Assembly (NCBI RefSeq): GCF_000321225.1
Contig: NW_004450582.1
Location: 300,765 to 364,764 of the forward strand
Direction: 5' to 3'
Source: Odobenus rosmarus divergens
Lineage: Eukaryota > Chordata > Mammalia > Carnivora > Odobenidae
DNA: 64,000 nt
The notes under the pieces were generated by a model. The model made no database searches, was not told the DNA's origin, and was given only the letters and a program-made list of their open reading frames with translations. This document shows positions 35,216 through 48,313 of the stretch, piece after piece; the stretch's first letter is position 1, and every line of letters begins with the position of its first letter. The position numbers and the translations under genes were made by a program.

Positions 35216-35837
35216 TCGTCTAAAACTAAGCTAACCAGCAAAACCAAAACAAATGTTTATCGATTTTATCTGGAGATGTTCAAGCAGTTACAACACTGCT
35301 GGTTCCAAGAGACTCTAAATGCCTCTACTCACCATCCACACACTCCTTGGCCCAATACAGAAATATCTCTCTATTCTCATTCTCTCCAAAAAACAGTGTG
35401 TCTACTTGTGCCATCCTACTGCTTTCATCCTTGATACCCAAAGAAACTGACCAAATAATTCTCTTTCTATATTCTATCATCTTTCGAATATCAATCTGAT
35501 GTAATCTTATCCTTCCTAACAACTAGTTCTGCCCCTCTGCCTTCTCACTTCTTTCCTCTGTGTCCTCTGCAATCCCATTACCTCATAAACAAAGTATTGT
35601 ACATCTTCTACTTCTTCACAAAATGCCCGGATGCTTTCTTACAGTTTTCTCAAATCTCCCAAATACCATGAGGGCTGGGAGGAAAGTAGGCATTTATCTT
35701 AATTCCTACATCTTCTTTTAAACTATAATATTGCCTTCTTGTAATTACTTTTTTAGATTCGTGACACCTGGCTACATACTCCAAACATTTTTTTATCTGT
35801 CATTTGTGATCCTCGTGGTTACACACCCGAATTCATT
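35216..35837. other. No recognised gene or repeat
   Basis: Unique sequence with a CT-rich stretch at about 35520-35570. The ORF at 35120-35434 begins inside MER5A and is not a gene. Confidence 0.5.
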
Positions 35838-35853
35838 AAGAATGCTAGACCTC

Positions 35854-36052
35854 GGGGCACCTGGGGGGCTCAGTCGTTAAGCGTCTGCCTTCGGCTCAGG
35901 CCATGATCCCGGGGTCCTGGGATCAAGCCCCACATCAGGCTCCCTGCTCTGTGGGAAGCCTGCTTCTCCCTCTCCCACTGCCCCTGGTTGTGTTCCCTCT
36001 CTCACTGTGTCTCTCTCTGTCAAATAAATAAATAAAGGTCTTAAAAAAAAAA
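35854..36052 (+). mobile_element. CAN-SINE (SINEC), young
   Basis: Complete copy with head GGGGCACCTGGGGGGCTCAG. A perfect 16-bp duplication, AAGAATGCTAGACCTC, lies at 35838-35853 and 36053-36068. Confidence 0.97.
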
Positions 36053-36068
36053 AAGAATGCTAGACCTC

Positions 36069-36654
36069 TCATCACAAAAACAGTCATAATCGTGAGTATT
36101 AACAATGTTCACGTGCCCAACTTACCCAATACCCTCGTCCCACAGACCTCATCAATCCTAGGGAGTCCATAGCCACTCATTTAGCAATCCACACACAAAG
36201 ACATATCACGTTGAACTGCTCCACTTCTGAAAAAACAAAAACAGACATCAGAATCCCAGTTCTTTATGGCTACATTAGCTAGGGTGTTTAGGTACTATAG
36301 AAATCAACTCTTGCTAATTGAAGCAGAAAATACACACACACACACACACATGCACTATTGGAAGAAAATTGGTTAAGAGGATGATCAGGAAAGCTGGAAT
36401 GCGACTCTGAAAATGGCGGGATAGAGTAAAGCTAAGTTCGTGGAGTAGCAGCTGTGATCACACCATATAAGGGCACCAGTGCCCACTACCAAAGCCTCTG
36501 ATAGCTGCAACTGAAGCTCGATTCACTGCCACTCTCCCCTGAATATTGGTCATGGCTACTGCCACTGCCGAAATGGATTTTCTATCATCTTCTGTTCTTT
36601 GCAAGACTAGTTCCTTATTCAAAATTCAAGACAAGTGTGTTTTGTGCCACCATG
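36069..36654. repeat. Unique DNA with a (CA)n microsatellite
   Basis: The (CA)n run is at 36332-36350. The rest shows no element I can name. Confidence 0.6.
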
Positions 36655-36965
36655 CCTTCATGCAAAACTCCCCATTGCTTTCTCCTCCTGGAAAGCTCAT
36701 TTTTCAAAATCTAGCTCAAAGGTCTCCTGTGAAGCCTTGTCTGTCCCACCCAATAGAGTTAATCACTCCTTCCTTTGTTTGTGTCATCTAAGTACGACGT
36801 AACCCCTCAGTTACAGCATTTTAAATATTGTATTGAAATTACTTATTTGCAAGTCTGTATTTGCTACCAAACAGCCAGTGCCTTGAAAGCAAACACCATA
36901 ACTTATCTGTGCATCTTCTAGCATAGTGTCAAGCACACTGTAGGCTCAAGAGAAGATTTAATACT
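36655..36965 (+). mobile_element. LINE-2 3' end
   Basis: TCAAAGGTCTCCTGTGAAGCC, TTGTCTGTCCCACCC, CCAGTGCCTTGAAAGCAAAC, CTGTGCATCTTCTAGCATAGT and GTCAAGCACACTGTAGGCTC follow the L2 3' order. The ORF at 36546-36791 overlaps this and looks like a relic or chance frame. Confidence 0.7.
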
Positions 36966-37957
36966 GAGAGGATCCCATCCTTTTAATTTTCACACAAATA
37001 TTGAGGACTCCCTGATGTGTTTTATAAAGGATTTCCATATCTTTTTGTGAATGGTTAGAGCTGAGTTTTAGATCAAGAAGAATGTTGTAGACCAAACAGA
37101 GCTATCCCTATGTGTAGACACGGTGGACTTGGGCTTAAAGGCAACTACCTTATGATATCACCTCCCCCACCTTTCATGATAACCCATCAGTTCTGGGAAG
37201 GTCCCTATTAAAATACAAATGTTTACACATAGAGTCAGTAAGTCATTTGATAACTGTAGAGCAGCACAGGATCTGAGTAGAAACAGAGCAAAGAAAAGGA
37301 GGATAGGAAAGTTCGGGGCTTGAGTCCTATAAGCAGAGGAGAAGTGAGTGTGAATGAGTGGAAAGGCCTAGGTCCATAAAAAAGCACTGGATAATTAGAG
37401 GAACACCAGAGCTTAACTTCACCTGTGTCACAATTCTACCCGGTCAAGGTCAAGTGAGTCCTAAGCAAAGCTCAATGCCAAATTTGGGGGCCTACAAAAC
37501 AAGTTCCACCCAGTCTCTTGAATTTCTAAAATGAGAACACAGTTGCATTTTAAATGTTAATATAATAATTTCAGTTTTTCAGATTGCTTTTTAACAAAGC
37601 ATAGAAACAACTAAGAGTGGTTTATAGTTGTGAGTGAAAATTTAAAAATATAGTATATTTTATCATTATAATGGAAATAAAAATATAGTAAGAACATGAA
37701 ATTGAGAATTCAAACAATGGCATAAACTGGACTTGTGATTATACGGACTTATTTTGAAAAGAAATCATGGGCTAAGCAATCACGGAGGTTTAACCTCGGT
37801 ACTCTGAGTCCTTCTCAGTACTCCATGTGTATAAACTCAGAAGGACAAGGGGGAAAAGCTACACTAAGAGTTTTCTTTTTTTAAATGTAAGTATCTTTCT
37901 CTGGCACTCCACTTGTTCTTACAATAATGGGAACCTAAAAAAAAAAAAATAGATGTC
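36966..37957. other. No recognised gene or repeat
   Basis: Unique sequence, A-run at about 37937-37949. Confidence 0.5.
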
Positions 37958-38266
37958 TTTATTTTTATTTTTTTAATTCTAGTACAGTTAACGTACAGTG
38001 CTATATTAGTTTCAGGTGTGCAATATAGTCATTCAACAATTCTAAACATTACTCAGTGCTCACCAGGATAAGTGGCCTCTTTGATCCCCATCGCCTAGTT
38101 CAACCATCCTATCACTCACTGCCCCTCTGGTAACCACTAGCTTGTTCTCTGTATTGAGGAGTCTGTGCTTTTGTTTGCTGCTTTTTTTCTTTGTTCGTTT
38201 GTTTTGTTTCTTGTTTCTTAAATTCCACATATGAATGAGATCATATGATATTTGTCTTTCTGTCTT
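37958..38266 (-). mobile_element. LINE-1 3' end, 5'-truncated
   Basis: Antisense carnivore L1 3' UTR: GTACAGTTAACGTACAGTGC, TATATTAGTTTCAGGTGTGC, CTCAGTGCTCACCAGGATAA and TAAATTCCACATATGAATGA. It parallels 58168-58500. It ends where ORF2 text would begin, so it is a short truncated insertion. Confidence 0.92.
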
Positions 38267-38659
38267 CAAGTCTTAATTACTCTCTTTTTAGATATCCACT
38301 GTGGATGCCTGAATAGCAAGAATTCTAAAGCCATGATCCCCTTTCAAAAAACTAGTTGGTCAACCCACTCATATACAGACTACAAATAATAGAGGCTGGA
38401 AAAAGTACCGGCAGAAGATCACTACCTAAACCTAGTGATAATTAAAGCAGAGGCGAGGATCTGCTTTATAAAATGGATATAAACAAATCAAATGCTTAAA
38501 AAACCTCATCTGGGCATACTTTTACTTATATTTATGTTAGTTTTCATTTATTTAATAGTGACAAAAAGAGTAGAATTTTTTCATAGCAATTAACACAGAA
38601 TATAGGGGAAAGTAGTTTTAAAGTATCAAATGAATAAAACATTAAAATACAAAATGTTA
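38267..38659. other. No recognised gene or repeat
   Basis: Unique AT-rich sequence. Confidence 0.5.
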
Positions 38660-38854
38660 GGATGCCTGAGTGGCTCAGTTGGTTAAACATCTGCCTTTGT
38701 CTCAGGTCATGATCCCAAGGTCCTGGGATCCAGCCCTGCATCGGGCTCCCTGCTCAGCAGGAAGCCTGCTTCTCCCTCTCCCTCTGCCACTCCTCCCTGC
38801 TTGTGCTTTCTTGCTCTCTCTCCTCTCTCTCAAATAAATAAATAAAATATTTTT
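38660..38854 (+). mobile_element. CAN-SINE (SINEC), first of a tandem pair
   Basis: Head GGATGCCTGAGTGGCTCAG, body CTCCCTCTCCCTCTGCCACT, tail CAAATAAATAAATAAAAT. The second SINE is inserted in its tail region. Confidence 0.95.
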
Positions 38855-38868
38855 AAAAATTTAACTAA

Positions 38869-39092
38869 GGGGCACCTGGGTGGCTCAGTCGGTTGAGCGT
38901 CTGCCTTCAGCTCAGGTCATGATCCCAGGGTTCTGGGACAGAGCCCTCCATCAGGCTCCTTGTTCAGCGGGAGCCTGCTTCTCCTTCTCCCTTGGTCTCC
39001 CATTCCCCCTGCTGTGTGCACTCTCTCTCTCTCTGTCAAATAAATAAATAAAATCTTTTAAAAAATAAATAAATAAATAAATAAATAAATAT
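38869..39092 (+). mobile_element. CAN-SINE (SINEC), second of a tandem pair
   Basis: Head GGGGCACCTGGGTGGCTCAG. The 14-bp duplication AAAAATTTAACTAA (38855-38868) recurs with one change at 39093-39106. The tail has grown into an (AAAT)n run at about 39065-39092. Confidence 0.96.
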
Positions 39093-39159
39093 AAAAATTT
39101 AATTAAAATAGAAAATAAGTTTAGAGTCTAGACATGTATGGGTCTCCAAGCTCATTTTG

Positions 39160-39275
39160 TTCATCTTACTATAAAAAAGGAAACTGAGGCCCAGAAAGAA
39201 TGCCACCGCTCAGCATCACACAGTTGTGAAGCAAGGACTGATCTGGAGTTCTTGAATCCCAGACCCATGCTTTTA
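39160..39275 (-). mobile_element. MIR SINE fragment
   Basis: AAAGGAAACTGAGGCCCAGA, CACACAGTTGTGAAGCAAGG and TTGAATCCCAGACCCATGC follow the antisense MIR order. Confidence 0.75.
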
Positions 39276-39277
39276 AG

Positions 39278-39602
39278 CCAGGCAAACTATGGTTCACAAA
39301 TTAAATCCTACCTGCCATCTGTTTTTGTTTGACCTGGATGATGCAACATTTTCTAATAGTTTCAAAAAACTAAAAATTATAATATTTTGTGATATGAAAA
39401 TTATGTGAAATTTTTGTGTGTGTGTATATATATTTATATATATATATAGTCTTATTAGAAAACAGCCACTCCTAGTTCATTTGTGTATTGGTTCTGTTTC
39501 CTTTTACACAACAAACCAGAGCTGAGTCATTGTAGCAGAGACAATTGCACACAAAGCCAAAGATATTTATCTGGCTCTTTACAGAAAAAGTTTGCTGACT
39601 AC
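39278..39602. mobile_element. hAT-type DNA transposon (MER1/Charlie-like), with an internal (TG/TA)n
   Basis: GGCAAACTATGGTTCACAAA at one side and CTTTACAGAAAAAGTTTGCTGACTACT at the other form the imperfect inverted ends typical of this group (GGTTTGC / GCAAACC-like). AACAGCCACTCCTAGTTCAT and GTAGCAGAGACAATTGCACA match the interior. A TG/TA microsatellite interrupts it at 39413-39449. The exact family was not checked. Confidence 0.72.
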
Positions 39603-42600
39603 TATCTCAAAAAATGAATTTAAGAAACAAGTCCTGAAGCCAACATTCTGATTTCATCAGTCAAAAAAAACAAACACTGTACAAAATTTCTAATTAATCA
39701 AACTCAGATTTTCAAATGTATTCAAAAGTTCCTATACACTTATTTTCTGCACGATTTGGGACTGAATTGTTCTGTTTTAGGCAAGTTGATTTGGTTGCAT
39801 GGAATAGAGACACATTCACGTGAACTTAGGCAAAAGAGAATACTAAGGACACACCTGGAAATCAAGGAATCCAGAATTACAAGACATCATTGAAAAAACA
39901 TTACAGAGGCTGAAGCTAAAGGATGTTTCTGAATTTTAGTTGGCTCTAGCTACTTTAGATGCAAGAAATCAAGAACCCTTTTCCTAGTGCTCCATCGTAG
40001 TTAACACAGCCATACTCTTCATGAGTGGTTCTTTTTCTCCTAACAACTGGCTTTTTTGGTTTATTTTCACTCTATGCTACTTGAAACTCTACCTTGCATG
40101 TGGTTCCATACAAATACCCTAGTCTGAATTTAGCTTTCACAATTTGGTAGGTGTAGGAACTGAATTGATTCTTGAAGCATTTAGTAACCTAAGTATACAA
40201 AAATGCATATGCTTGGCTTCATTCACATTTTATTCTAGCTAATGGGCTGCTGGGAATTCTGGGATTTGGCTTCCCTAAAATCAAGAATTCACATTGTTCT
40301 GATCATCCATAGTTCAGAAGATGGCAGCTTCAGAATAATTCCTCCTAGGCCTGGAAATGGGTGTTTCCTTCAGAAGAAGCTGTTGTTGGGTTATCATCCT
40401 CCAAAATATTTCTTTTTGGTTCATATGCATAATATTTTTCTCTATAGCTAGATTTTAAATCCCTTTAGGAAAGAAAACACTTCTACTTTTATATCCATGA
40501 TTGTATTTAATAGAACTTATTTAAGGATGCTGAAAATCAGTTGTGGCATGAATGATCATTTCTACCAGCTAATATAACAAATAAATCAACAGACTTTAGA
40601 TTATTCAAGACTAAAAAGATCTAAAATAAACAACCATGAAAACCTATTAGGTTTTTTCTAAGTGAAATATGAGCATTATAGGTGTTCATTTTTTTCCTGA
40701 ATATGTAGGTATCAGAATCAGCCCTCCACTTCAGTTCAAAAGGGAGGTTTTTATTTTAATGTTTCCCATTTGAATGTAAGAACTTATGAACATAGACTGT
40801 AATCCTAGGGAAAAACAAGGATTCTAGAAATAAGTTGAAAATAAAATAAATTCAGAGAAATATACATATTAATAACTTTTTTCTTCTCAAATGCAAGAAT
40901 AATAATAAATAAAAAACTACCTACCTGGGCTTATCTCATAGGACGTCCCAAATTTGAGAATTCTTATCTTTGGTGGCCCTGAATCTAAAGCTTTTCTTTA
41001 AAATCAAAAATTTAATATTAGTGGATATGCTTGCAAAATGCAATAGAATTTTATACTGCAACTTAACAAAGGATCATTGATTAAAGTGATTTTTTTTTCT
41101 TCACAAAATTGGTGACCACCACAATCCAGGATTTGTGACGGATAAGATGAAGAGTTTCATATGTTAAAACACTAAGATAAACATTTCAAATACTGTCTCC
41201 ACCAACCAGGATTAAATCTATATGTCAAGTTAAAAACTAAATACAATGTTATATATTTATTTTCTCTCCATGGTTCATTTTTTAAAAAATCTATTCAATA
41301 AAAATTTAGTATGACTTAATTCAAGCCCATTTGACACTTCGTATCTGTGCTCTACCAATGAAATTGAAGACAGTGGTAAAAATAGCATAATAAAAAATTA
41401 ATAAATTTAGCTTTTAAAAAATGATTATTAGATGCTCAGCAAAGAAACAACAGCAAATATTTAAATGCCTGTATATAAAATGGAAGATTTTTTAAACTGA
41501 TTTAGATAAACTGGAATAATAAGTTGCCCCACACTATGTTGCAGTTTTTGACATAGAGATGCACTCATCTATATTGTAAATAATAAAATTGATCTTTTAA
41601 CAGAGAGCTAAAATATATGACAATAGTGATTATATGTCTAATCTAAAATATCGCTTAAATGTATCCATCTTCCTCTGACATATAAATAACACAATATAGC
41701 ATTATTCTTCCTAAAAGAAACTGACTATATGAAAGTTCAACATATGGGGAAATAATAACATGCCTACAAAAGTAAAGGAGAAGCTCTTATGATATGACAT
41801 TAAATTCTAGATCTAAAGTTGTTCTGGGAATAGTTATTTACACTGCTGGTAAATTTCATATTAGAGGTCCTAGTCTATTGAGTACTTTCCTCGTATTCCC
41901 ATCATAAAAAAAAAGAAAAAAAACACATAAAACAAACACTTCTCTAAATACAAAAATCCTGTCCTAGACTTCTAATATCTCTTTGTTTAAAATTCCCACA
42001 AACTGCCTCTACCTGTAATGAAATATCTATATATGTTCATAGCTATCTAATAATTTATACTATTGTTCTGCTGGCTTTATTTCATTGTAAATTTTATTTA
42101 AAAAAAAGATTTTAAAACCAATTTATTCCAAAAGAGAGCTGATATTTTTAAGAGGATTTGGTTACAGAAACTCTGTGAGTGGTTCATAAAATATTATCTT
42201 ATTAAATGCAATCATATTTTAATACTGAGTTGGACTTAAATTATTTAAGTCATTCAATTTTTCACTTGGCAAATATTTATCTTAATGTTAATATAGTATC
42301 AAACTACAAAGGAATATATGCTACATTAATGGACTATCAAGTACTGTCCTCATTGTGTAAATTTGGATTTATCATTGACCATCTCTCCCACCTCCATCCC
42401 CCACCTCCCTTCTGCAACATAACTACTTACAGGAAAAACCCAACATCAACATAGTTCACCAGTTATAGGAAACTTGTCTTAGTCTTCTCTATGCATGTCA
42501 ACAAAGGACTTTGAAATATACATATTATACATATACATATCTATATAAGATATGTGTAAATAATCTAATATGGATACATACTTATATATATATAAATATG

Positions 42601-42640
42601 CATAATATATATTTAATACCAAATAATTTCACCTAGTATT
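39603..42640. other. Long repeat-poor AT-rich stretch, no recognised gene
   Basis: I see no transposon I can name and no coding signal. An alternating TA-rich region at about 42515-42615 could extrude as a cruciform. ORFs at 40242-40451 and 42206-42454 show no domain. Confidence 0.4.
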
Positions 42641-42656
42641 ATAAAATATTAACTTT

Positions 42657-42840
42657 GGGGGCACCTGAGTGGCTCAGTCGGTTAAGCATCCAACTCTTGG
42701 TTTTGTCTCAGATCCTGATCTCAGGATCCTGGAATTGAGCCCTGCTTTGGGCTCCTGGCTCAGCGAGGAGTCTGCTAGAGATTCTCTCCCTCCTCCCCTC
42801 CTCCCACTCATGCACGCACACTGTCTTTAAATCTTTTAAA
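42657..42840 (+). mobile_element. CAN-SINE (SINEC), older type
   Basis: Head GGGGCACCTGAGTGGCTCAG with CAACTCTTGGTTTTGTCTCAG. A perfect 13-bp duplication, AAAATATTAACTT, lies at 42643-42655 and 42841-42853. Confidence 0.95.
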
Positions 42841-42854
42841 AAAATATTAACTTC

Positions 42855-44631
42855 AGAAGTTCTTTCCTTCTACATATAATTGCCCTCACAAATATTTGAA
42901 ATAATTCAAAATATGTGACAATTTTTGTGATTATTAATTCACATCAAAGAAAGAGAACCTTAAGCTATGCAAGAAGGAAAAAATATTGCAAATTTGTGTG
43001 AGAACAGGCATTGTGGCCATATTGAACTTGGTAATCATTTCATAACATCATGTATATGTGCACCAAATAAAGACAAGTTCGTCACCACACCTGGTAGATG
43101 ATTTCACTTGCCTACTTTCTACCACTTCCTACCTTGTTTCCACTGAGGTAACAAATGAAGGAAATAGTTACTGTCTTTTTTTCCCCAAAGCAAATTCTCA
43201 TTCTGTGTAAGTAGACAGACATTATAAATATATTATTCCTTCAGGCAACAAAAACTTACATCCTTCCCAGTCCCAAAAATTGGTGGTAACATAGAGTAAA
43301 ATGTAAGTTCTGCCATGTTGCATTTGCTTTTACCGTTAGCATTAATATTCATCTGCTTGTAGGAGGTCAAATACTAGAAAAATAAATAAGCTATAGACAA
43401 TTAAAATGTACTCCAGACCGACACAAAATCTAACCCAGGCAACTGTTTCTTGCTGGTGACTTTGCTTAACACATTATTCATTGTGAAACATGAGGAGTTT
43501 CTGGGAATCTCTGTGCTGTTTCAGTTCTAACACACATGTAACAAAATACTATTGTCCACAGAGTTTAAAATTTCCAGATTATGTGTCAGTGTCTGAACCA
43601 AAATATTCCCTGCAAATTTTGTATTTTTTAGGAACCAGAAATTAAAGGGGAGTGCTAAAAATCAAGAGAGAAGGAACAAGATCGGGGAAGGGGGAAAATA
43701 AGGCAAAATCTGGGAAAACATTGTCCATTGTGACAACCAATCCATCAGGGACCTTTGTTTGGAATTCTCCTCAGCAAGCCAGAACACAAGGTTTTTGTTT
43801 GCATAGACATTGTTTTTGGTGACAAGCAGTTTCCCTGCTAACTACAGTCCTTACCCACGTTATCCTTTCACAAACTGGTGGTTTTTATCCTAGATTTATA
43901 GCCTCTGGGGAGCTCTTCTCTTTCAAGAGCAGTTTGCAGATCTGCGGGCATAATGTTTTTTCTCTGTCCTTCCAACCTCATTTTTGCCACCTGGCCAGCT
44001 TCATGTCAAAGTAGTAATTTCTACTTTCAAAGAAAAATAAAGGTCCCCTAACATTATGACATTATAAGCTGAATTCATTGTCCCCAAATTCCTTAGCCAG
44101 ATGCTCAGTGTAAAATTTTGAATTTATATATCACTTAAAAATGGTATTCTAAGGCATTATACATTGTTTTCGTGGGACCCTGAGATTTATAGTGTTTATT
44201 GACAGTTCCCATCTATGTGGTTGACTCATGATTTGGGAGCCAACTATGTAGAATGGATTAGCCAGTAGATGTGGACCCAAGCGAGATCTGGCCCAAGGTT
44301 CATCTAGAGGGACACCACTGGGAATTGATGGTCCCTCTGGACAAAAATATTAAAGTAGCAAGATGGAGATTGTTGGCCCATGGTAGTCTGTGGGAATGAG
44401 ATGATGAGAATCCACATTGGCAATTCTCAAAGACCAAAATCTATTCTGTATTGTGACTGAATTACAGGAAGATACTCTAACCTGATCTGCTCTCGGGTAG
44501 TGAGATGCCCTGATCCTGGTGACAGATCTAGAATCTATATCACACAGTGCAAAGATTTTGGTCCTTGGAGCCAAATGTTTGATTCTAGGCACGGATTTTT
44601 TTCCTTCTACTTAAATAAGGACTCTGTTTGT
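42855..44631. other. Repeat-poor stretch, no recognised gene
   Basis: No named element. The block at about 43660-44000 has even composition and GC-richer words (AATCCATCAGGGACCTTTG, CTGCTAACTACAGTCCTTAC), compatible with non-coding conservation, but untested. The minus ORF 44350-44592 is not recognised. Confidence 0.4.
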
Positions 44632-44748
44632 ATTCAGCTTTATTGAGATAGTAATTGACAAACAAAATTGTAAGATATTTAAAGTTCACACTGTAGTGAT
44701 TTGATATATGTAGACGTTAGGCTCCACAGTTAACCACAGGGATTGCCT
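44632..44748 (-). mobile_element. LINE-1 3' UTR fragment
   Basis: CAGCTTTATTGAGATAGTAAT, TTGACAAACAAAATTGTAAG, ATTTAAAGTTCACACTGTAG and TTTGATATATGTAGACG resemble the antisense end of an L1MA/MB-type element. Confidence 0.7.
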
Positions 44749-45089
44749 TTGACAATTTAGACTCTCAGCCTAATATTTTTTGTTGTATTTGTAAAATAAA
44801 AATGATACCTATGTCCTGCAGTTAGTTGCTGTGAGGACTTAAGTAAGATTATCTACAGGAAGTGGCTGACACATAGCAGCAGCTCATAGATAGTGCCCTC
44901 TCCTCTGCCCTCCTAACCTCTTAATGAAGTTCCCTAGAGAGGTTTAGGAAGAGGTTTAGGAAGAACTAGAGGGCCAGCTACCATTTTCAAGAGATCCTGA
45001 AAAGAAGATGTATCAATATATTAGAGGACACCAAAGGCAGTAGGCAGTCATGAGGGAAAGACATAGAACGCAGTGTGACTACAGTACTT

Positions 45090-45300
45090 ACTGTGAGGCA
45101 GGAAGTAAGAGGAGGTAAGTCTGGAGAGGGAGATCATTTATCTGAGAGTGGCCCTTAAGGGTTCTAAAGAAAGTAACTTAGTCAGATACAAATTTTAGAT
45201 AGATAATTCTGGCAACAGAATGGAACGTAGACTGGGGGATGGAAGCGAGAGTGAAGGTGGAAAACATAAAGTGTAATAGTTCACTTGAGGAATAACAAGG
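45090..45300 (-). mobile_element. Probable LINE-2 fragment
   Basis: AGTAACTTAGTCAGATACAA, ATTTTAGATAGATAATTCTGG and ACTGGGGGATGGAAGCGAGAG follow a familiar antisense L2 segment. Boundaries are approximate. Confidence 0.5.
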
Positions 45301-45691
45301 GGCCGAATGAGAACAATGACAAAGGCGCAGACAGACACACACACAGTAACCTCAGGACTTGGCTTTGCTATTCTTGTGGAGGTGCATAGAATGACACAGG
45401 GAATATAGGAAGAGAAGTTTCGAAGGAGAGCATAAGAGAGAAGGTATCATTCAGTGCTGAAAGGAATCAAATGCTTTGCATTCCACCCTCCTAGTTCAGG
45501 TGGACTTAAACCTTCAACATTCCTTGTTTAAAGCAAGAAATGATAGCTCAGGACCCTGGAGATCATAGTTCGAATAATAGTTTAAGGGGTACAATGTACA
45601 CCAGTAATTAATGAAAACACAGTATTTAAATAAGATATTATGCCACAGAAAAAAGGTCCATATGTTCTAGATCTAAAACCAGGAAATATCT

Positions 45692-45866
45692 GGGGCGCCC
45701 GGGTGGCTCAGTTGGTTAAGCATCTGACTTCAGCTCAGATCATGATCAGGCCCCACACTGTGCAGAGTCCACTTGTTCCTCTACCTCTGCTCCTCCCCCT
45801 GCTCACTCTCTCTCTCTAAAATAAATAAAATCTTAAAAATAAATAAATAAATAAATAAAAATAAAT
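45692..45866 (+). mobile_element. CAN-SINE (SINEC) with internal deletion and tetranucleotide tail
   Basis: Head GGGGCGCCCGGGTGGCTCAG. The section after CATGATCA is missing about 30 bases, including the B-box region. The tail is an (AAAT)n run. A perfect 17-18 bp duplication, AAAACCAGGAAATATCTG, occurs from 45675 and at 45867-45884. Confidence 0.95.
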
Positions 45867-45884
45867 AAAACCAGGAAATATCTG

Positions 45885-47417
45885 ATAATAGCCTTTTTTC
45901 TTCTCATTTGTGAGCTTAATTACACAGAAGTAATTCAAAGAGTAAATTACATGTACTTATACATTTAGAGACTTGCTTTTATGTAAAAAAAATTAACATT
46001 TTTATGAAGTCTAGGCTGATGTGGAAAATCCAGAATATACAGTCACTAACCATAGAAGAATTGACCACTTAAATTAAACACACATAAAAACATAACTTTA
46101 CTCATAAAACCTTCAGCCATTTTATGAATGGTTGGGACTAAGGTAAATTTGGTTACCACACTATCCGTTTGAACTTTACACTGGAAATAACGTTGTGGCT
46201 CAACATGCTGACATATGTTATCTCTTAAGACCAGTTCAGATATTAATGTCATTAGTTAGTGAATTAGTTTCTTTCCATACTTGGTCTAGGCATTAAGGAT
46301 CAAGATGCTACTTGTACTGCTCAGATACCACTGGGTCCCAGCAGCTTTGGATGAATAATACAAAACCTTTGTTCTAATTCTTTTGTTTTTTCACGCTTTT
46401 TTTCCTGTTCTTTCTTCCCCTGCCTCTCGCTTAAAGAAACATGGAAATCTGTACAATTTCATCTTAAAAGCTATAACCTAATTACAGGAGGCTTGTCTTG
46501 CTGGTCTATATGCCTTCATATTTTTTAACAATATCCTCACCTATTGCCTTAAAATTTTAAAGAATTGTACTATGATACATTCTAGTATTTTCCACATATT
46601 GATCTGGTTTCTGTTATACTAGTCAAATAGAAATATTCTAAACTTAGGTCTCTCAGCTTTAATTTTAGAAGTTACATAAGAAAAATAACATATGTGCTTA
46701 ACCTGTATGGTTGAACTGTGACCATGTCATTTAAGTTAATCATAGTCACATCAATATAGACTCATTGATGTGCTTAGAAATTTATAAAGAATATATAGGA
46801 ATAGATAAAATCATGTGAAAAAGATCTTCAAATAATAAAAAAGTTCCTAACATAAGAAAGCAAATACTTGAGATGGCTCTATTGCACCAATTTTAATAAC
46901 ATGCATTATTACCATTTTTTTAACTTTTATCATTAAAAAAATTAATGTTTCTTTTCCACACAATGAATTCACTCAAATACTGTGAATAGTTATCCTGGGA
47001 AACAAAATTTGTTCTACTGACTTATATTATTTTATTCCAAGTCTCACTGAAAATAAAATTGATCACATAGCTAAATTATGGTCACTATAATTTAGTTGCT
47101 CCTTACAGTTATATCTTAAATGTCATCGGCTGTGCCTCAAATATAAAGTACAGGATAACTCTTTGTTCCTTCTTCTTTGACCTTGTTTTACTACTGCTTA
47201 AAACTTTCAATTAATCACACTCATTTATTTAAAGCTTTTAGGTTTAATATGAAGCAGAATACCAAACCACATAACCACAGTGACACTAATTCAATGGGTC
47301 ATTGAATCACTAACTTGGTGAGAGAAACAAATCTTCAATGAACTACATTTGGTATGTCCTTTACAAGAGCTTCTTTGAAAAAGGAAAGCAATATTTGTGT
47401 GTCATATTTTAATGACA
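45885..47417. other. No recognised gene or repeat
   Basis: AT-rich unique sequence. The minus ORF at 46046-46252 shows no domain. Confidence 0.45.
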
Positions 47418-47572
47418 GTTAGCCTGGTGATGGGTATTAAAGAGGGCACGTACTGAATAGAGCACTGGGTGTTATATGCAAACAATGAATCATGGAACAC
47501 TACATCAAAAACTAATGATGTAATGTATGGTGATTAACATAACATAATAAAATTTAAAAAATTTAAAAAAAG
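47418..47572 (+). mobile_element. LINE-1 3' end, short 5'-truncated, young
   Basis: GTTAGCCTGGTGATGGGTAT through GATTAACATAACATAATAAA and an A-rich tail. Nearly identical to 66-214 and to the end of 55757-56513. Confidence 0.94.
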
Positions 47573-48057
47573 AACACATAGAAAAATCTATAGTGACAAT
47601 GAATTTTTCACCCTACCCAAAATTTCAAAGTAGATTCCTTAAAATAACATTTTTACATATAGAACTGAATTTCATTTGTAAAAAAAAAATTATTTCTGCC
47701 AATTTTCAGAAATGTATCTTATATAAAATGGGATAAAGCTATCACTGAGAAGCAATTGAAGTGTGACCTTAATTTGGTTATAGCATTTGTAGTCTCATTA
47801 GCATGTTCTATTTGGCTTCAGTGGTTATGATGAAGGAGTCCCAAGGAATTCTGAGCTTTCAACTCTCAAATCCTGAAGACTTGTTAGACTCATGGTTTCA
47901 TTGACAGAGTAAAGAAGTCACAGAGAGAGGTTAATTAGTGGGGGGGAGGATGCTGTAATTTTAATTTGTACTAGGGATGCATTCAACTAAGGATGTCTAA
48001 TAAGCAGTTCGAAATAATAAATACTATTATAAATACTATTAAATAATGTTTCAATTA
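47573..48057. other. No recognised gene or repeat
   Basis: Unique AT-rich sequence with a G-run GGGGGGGAGG at about 47941. Confidence 0.5.
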
Positions 48058-48235
48058 ACAAAGCACTTTTATAATTATCATCTAATTTGATCTCTACAAA
48101 AGTCCTGTGAGTTGGTGGATGGGACAGATATTATCATTATCAAATTCATTTTGTAAATGAGATTTGGTAATGGAAACAATAGATCTGGGAAGGATACAAA
48201 ATATTTTGAACCTGCTGTCTTTACACCACTATTTT
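48058..48235 (-). mobile_element. MIR SINE
   Basis: AAAGCACTTTTATAATTATC, TCTAATTTGATCTCTACAAA, CCTGTGAGTTGGTGGATGG and TTTTGTAAATGAGATTTGG are consistent with an antisense MIR. Confidence 0.7.
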
Positions 48236-48313
48236 GAAGGGTAAATATTTTGACATTTTGATACTTTGACTTTCTATTTATGAACATATTTTACCATTGT
48301 AGAAATGTTGATA

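Noticed and set aside
42505..42615. Alternating TA-rich palindromic tract
   Set aside because: It is explained by low-complexity AT sequence. There is no defined arm structure or origin signal.
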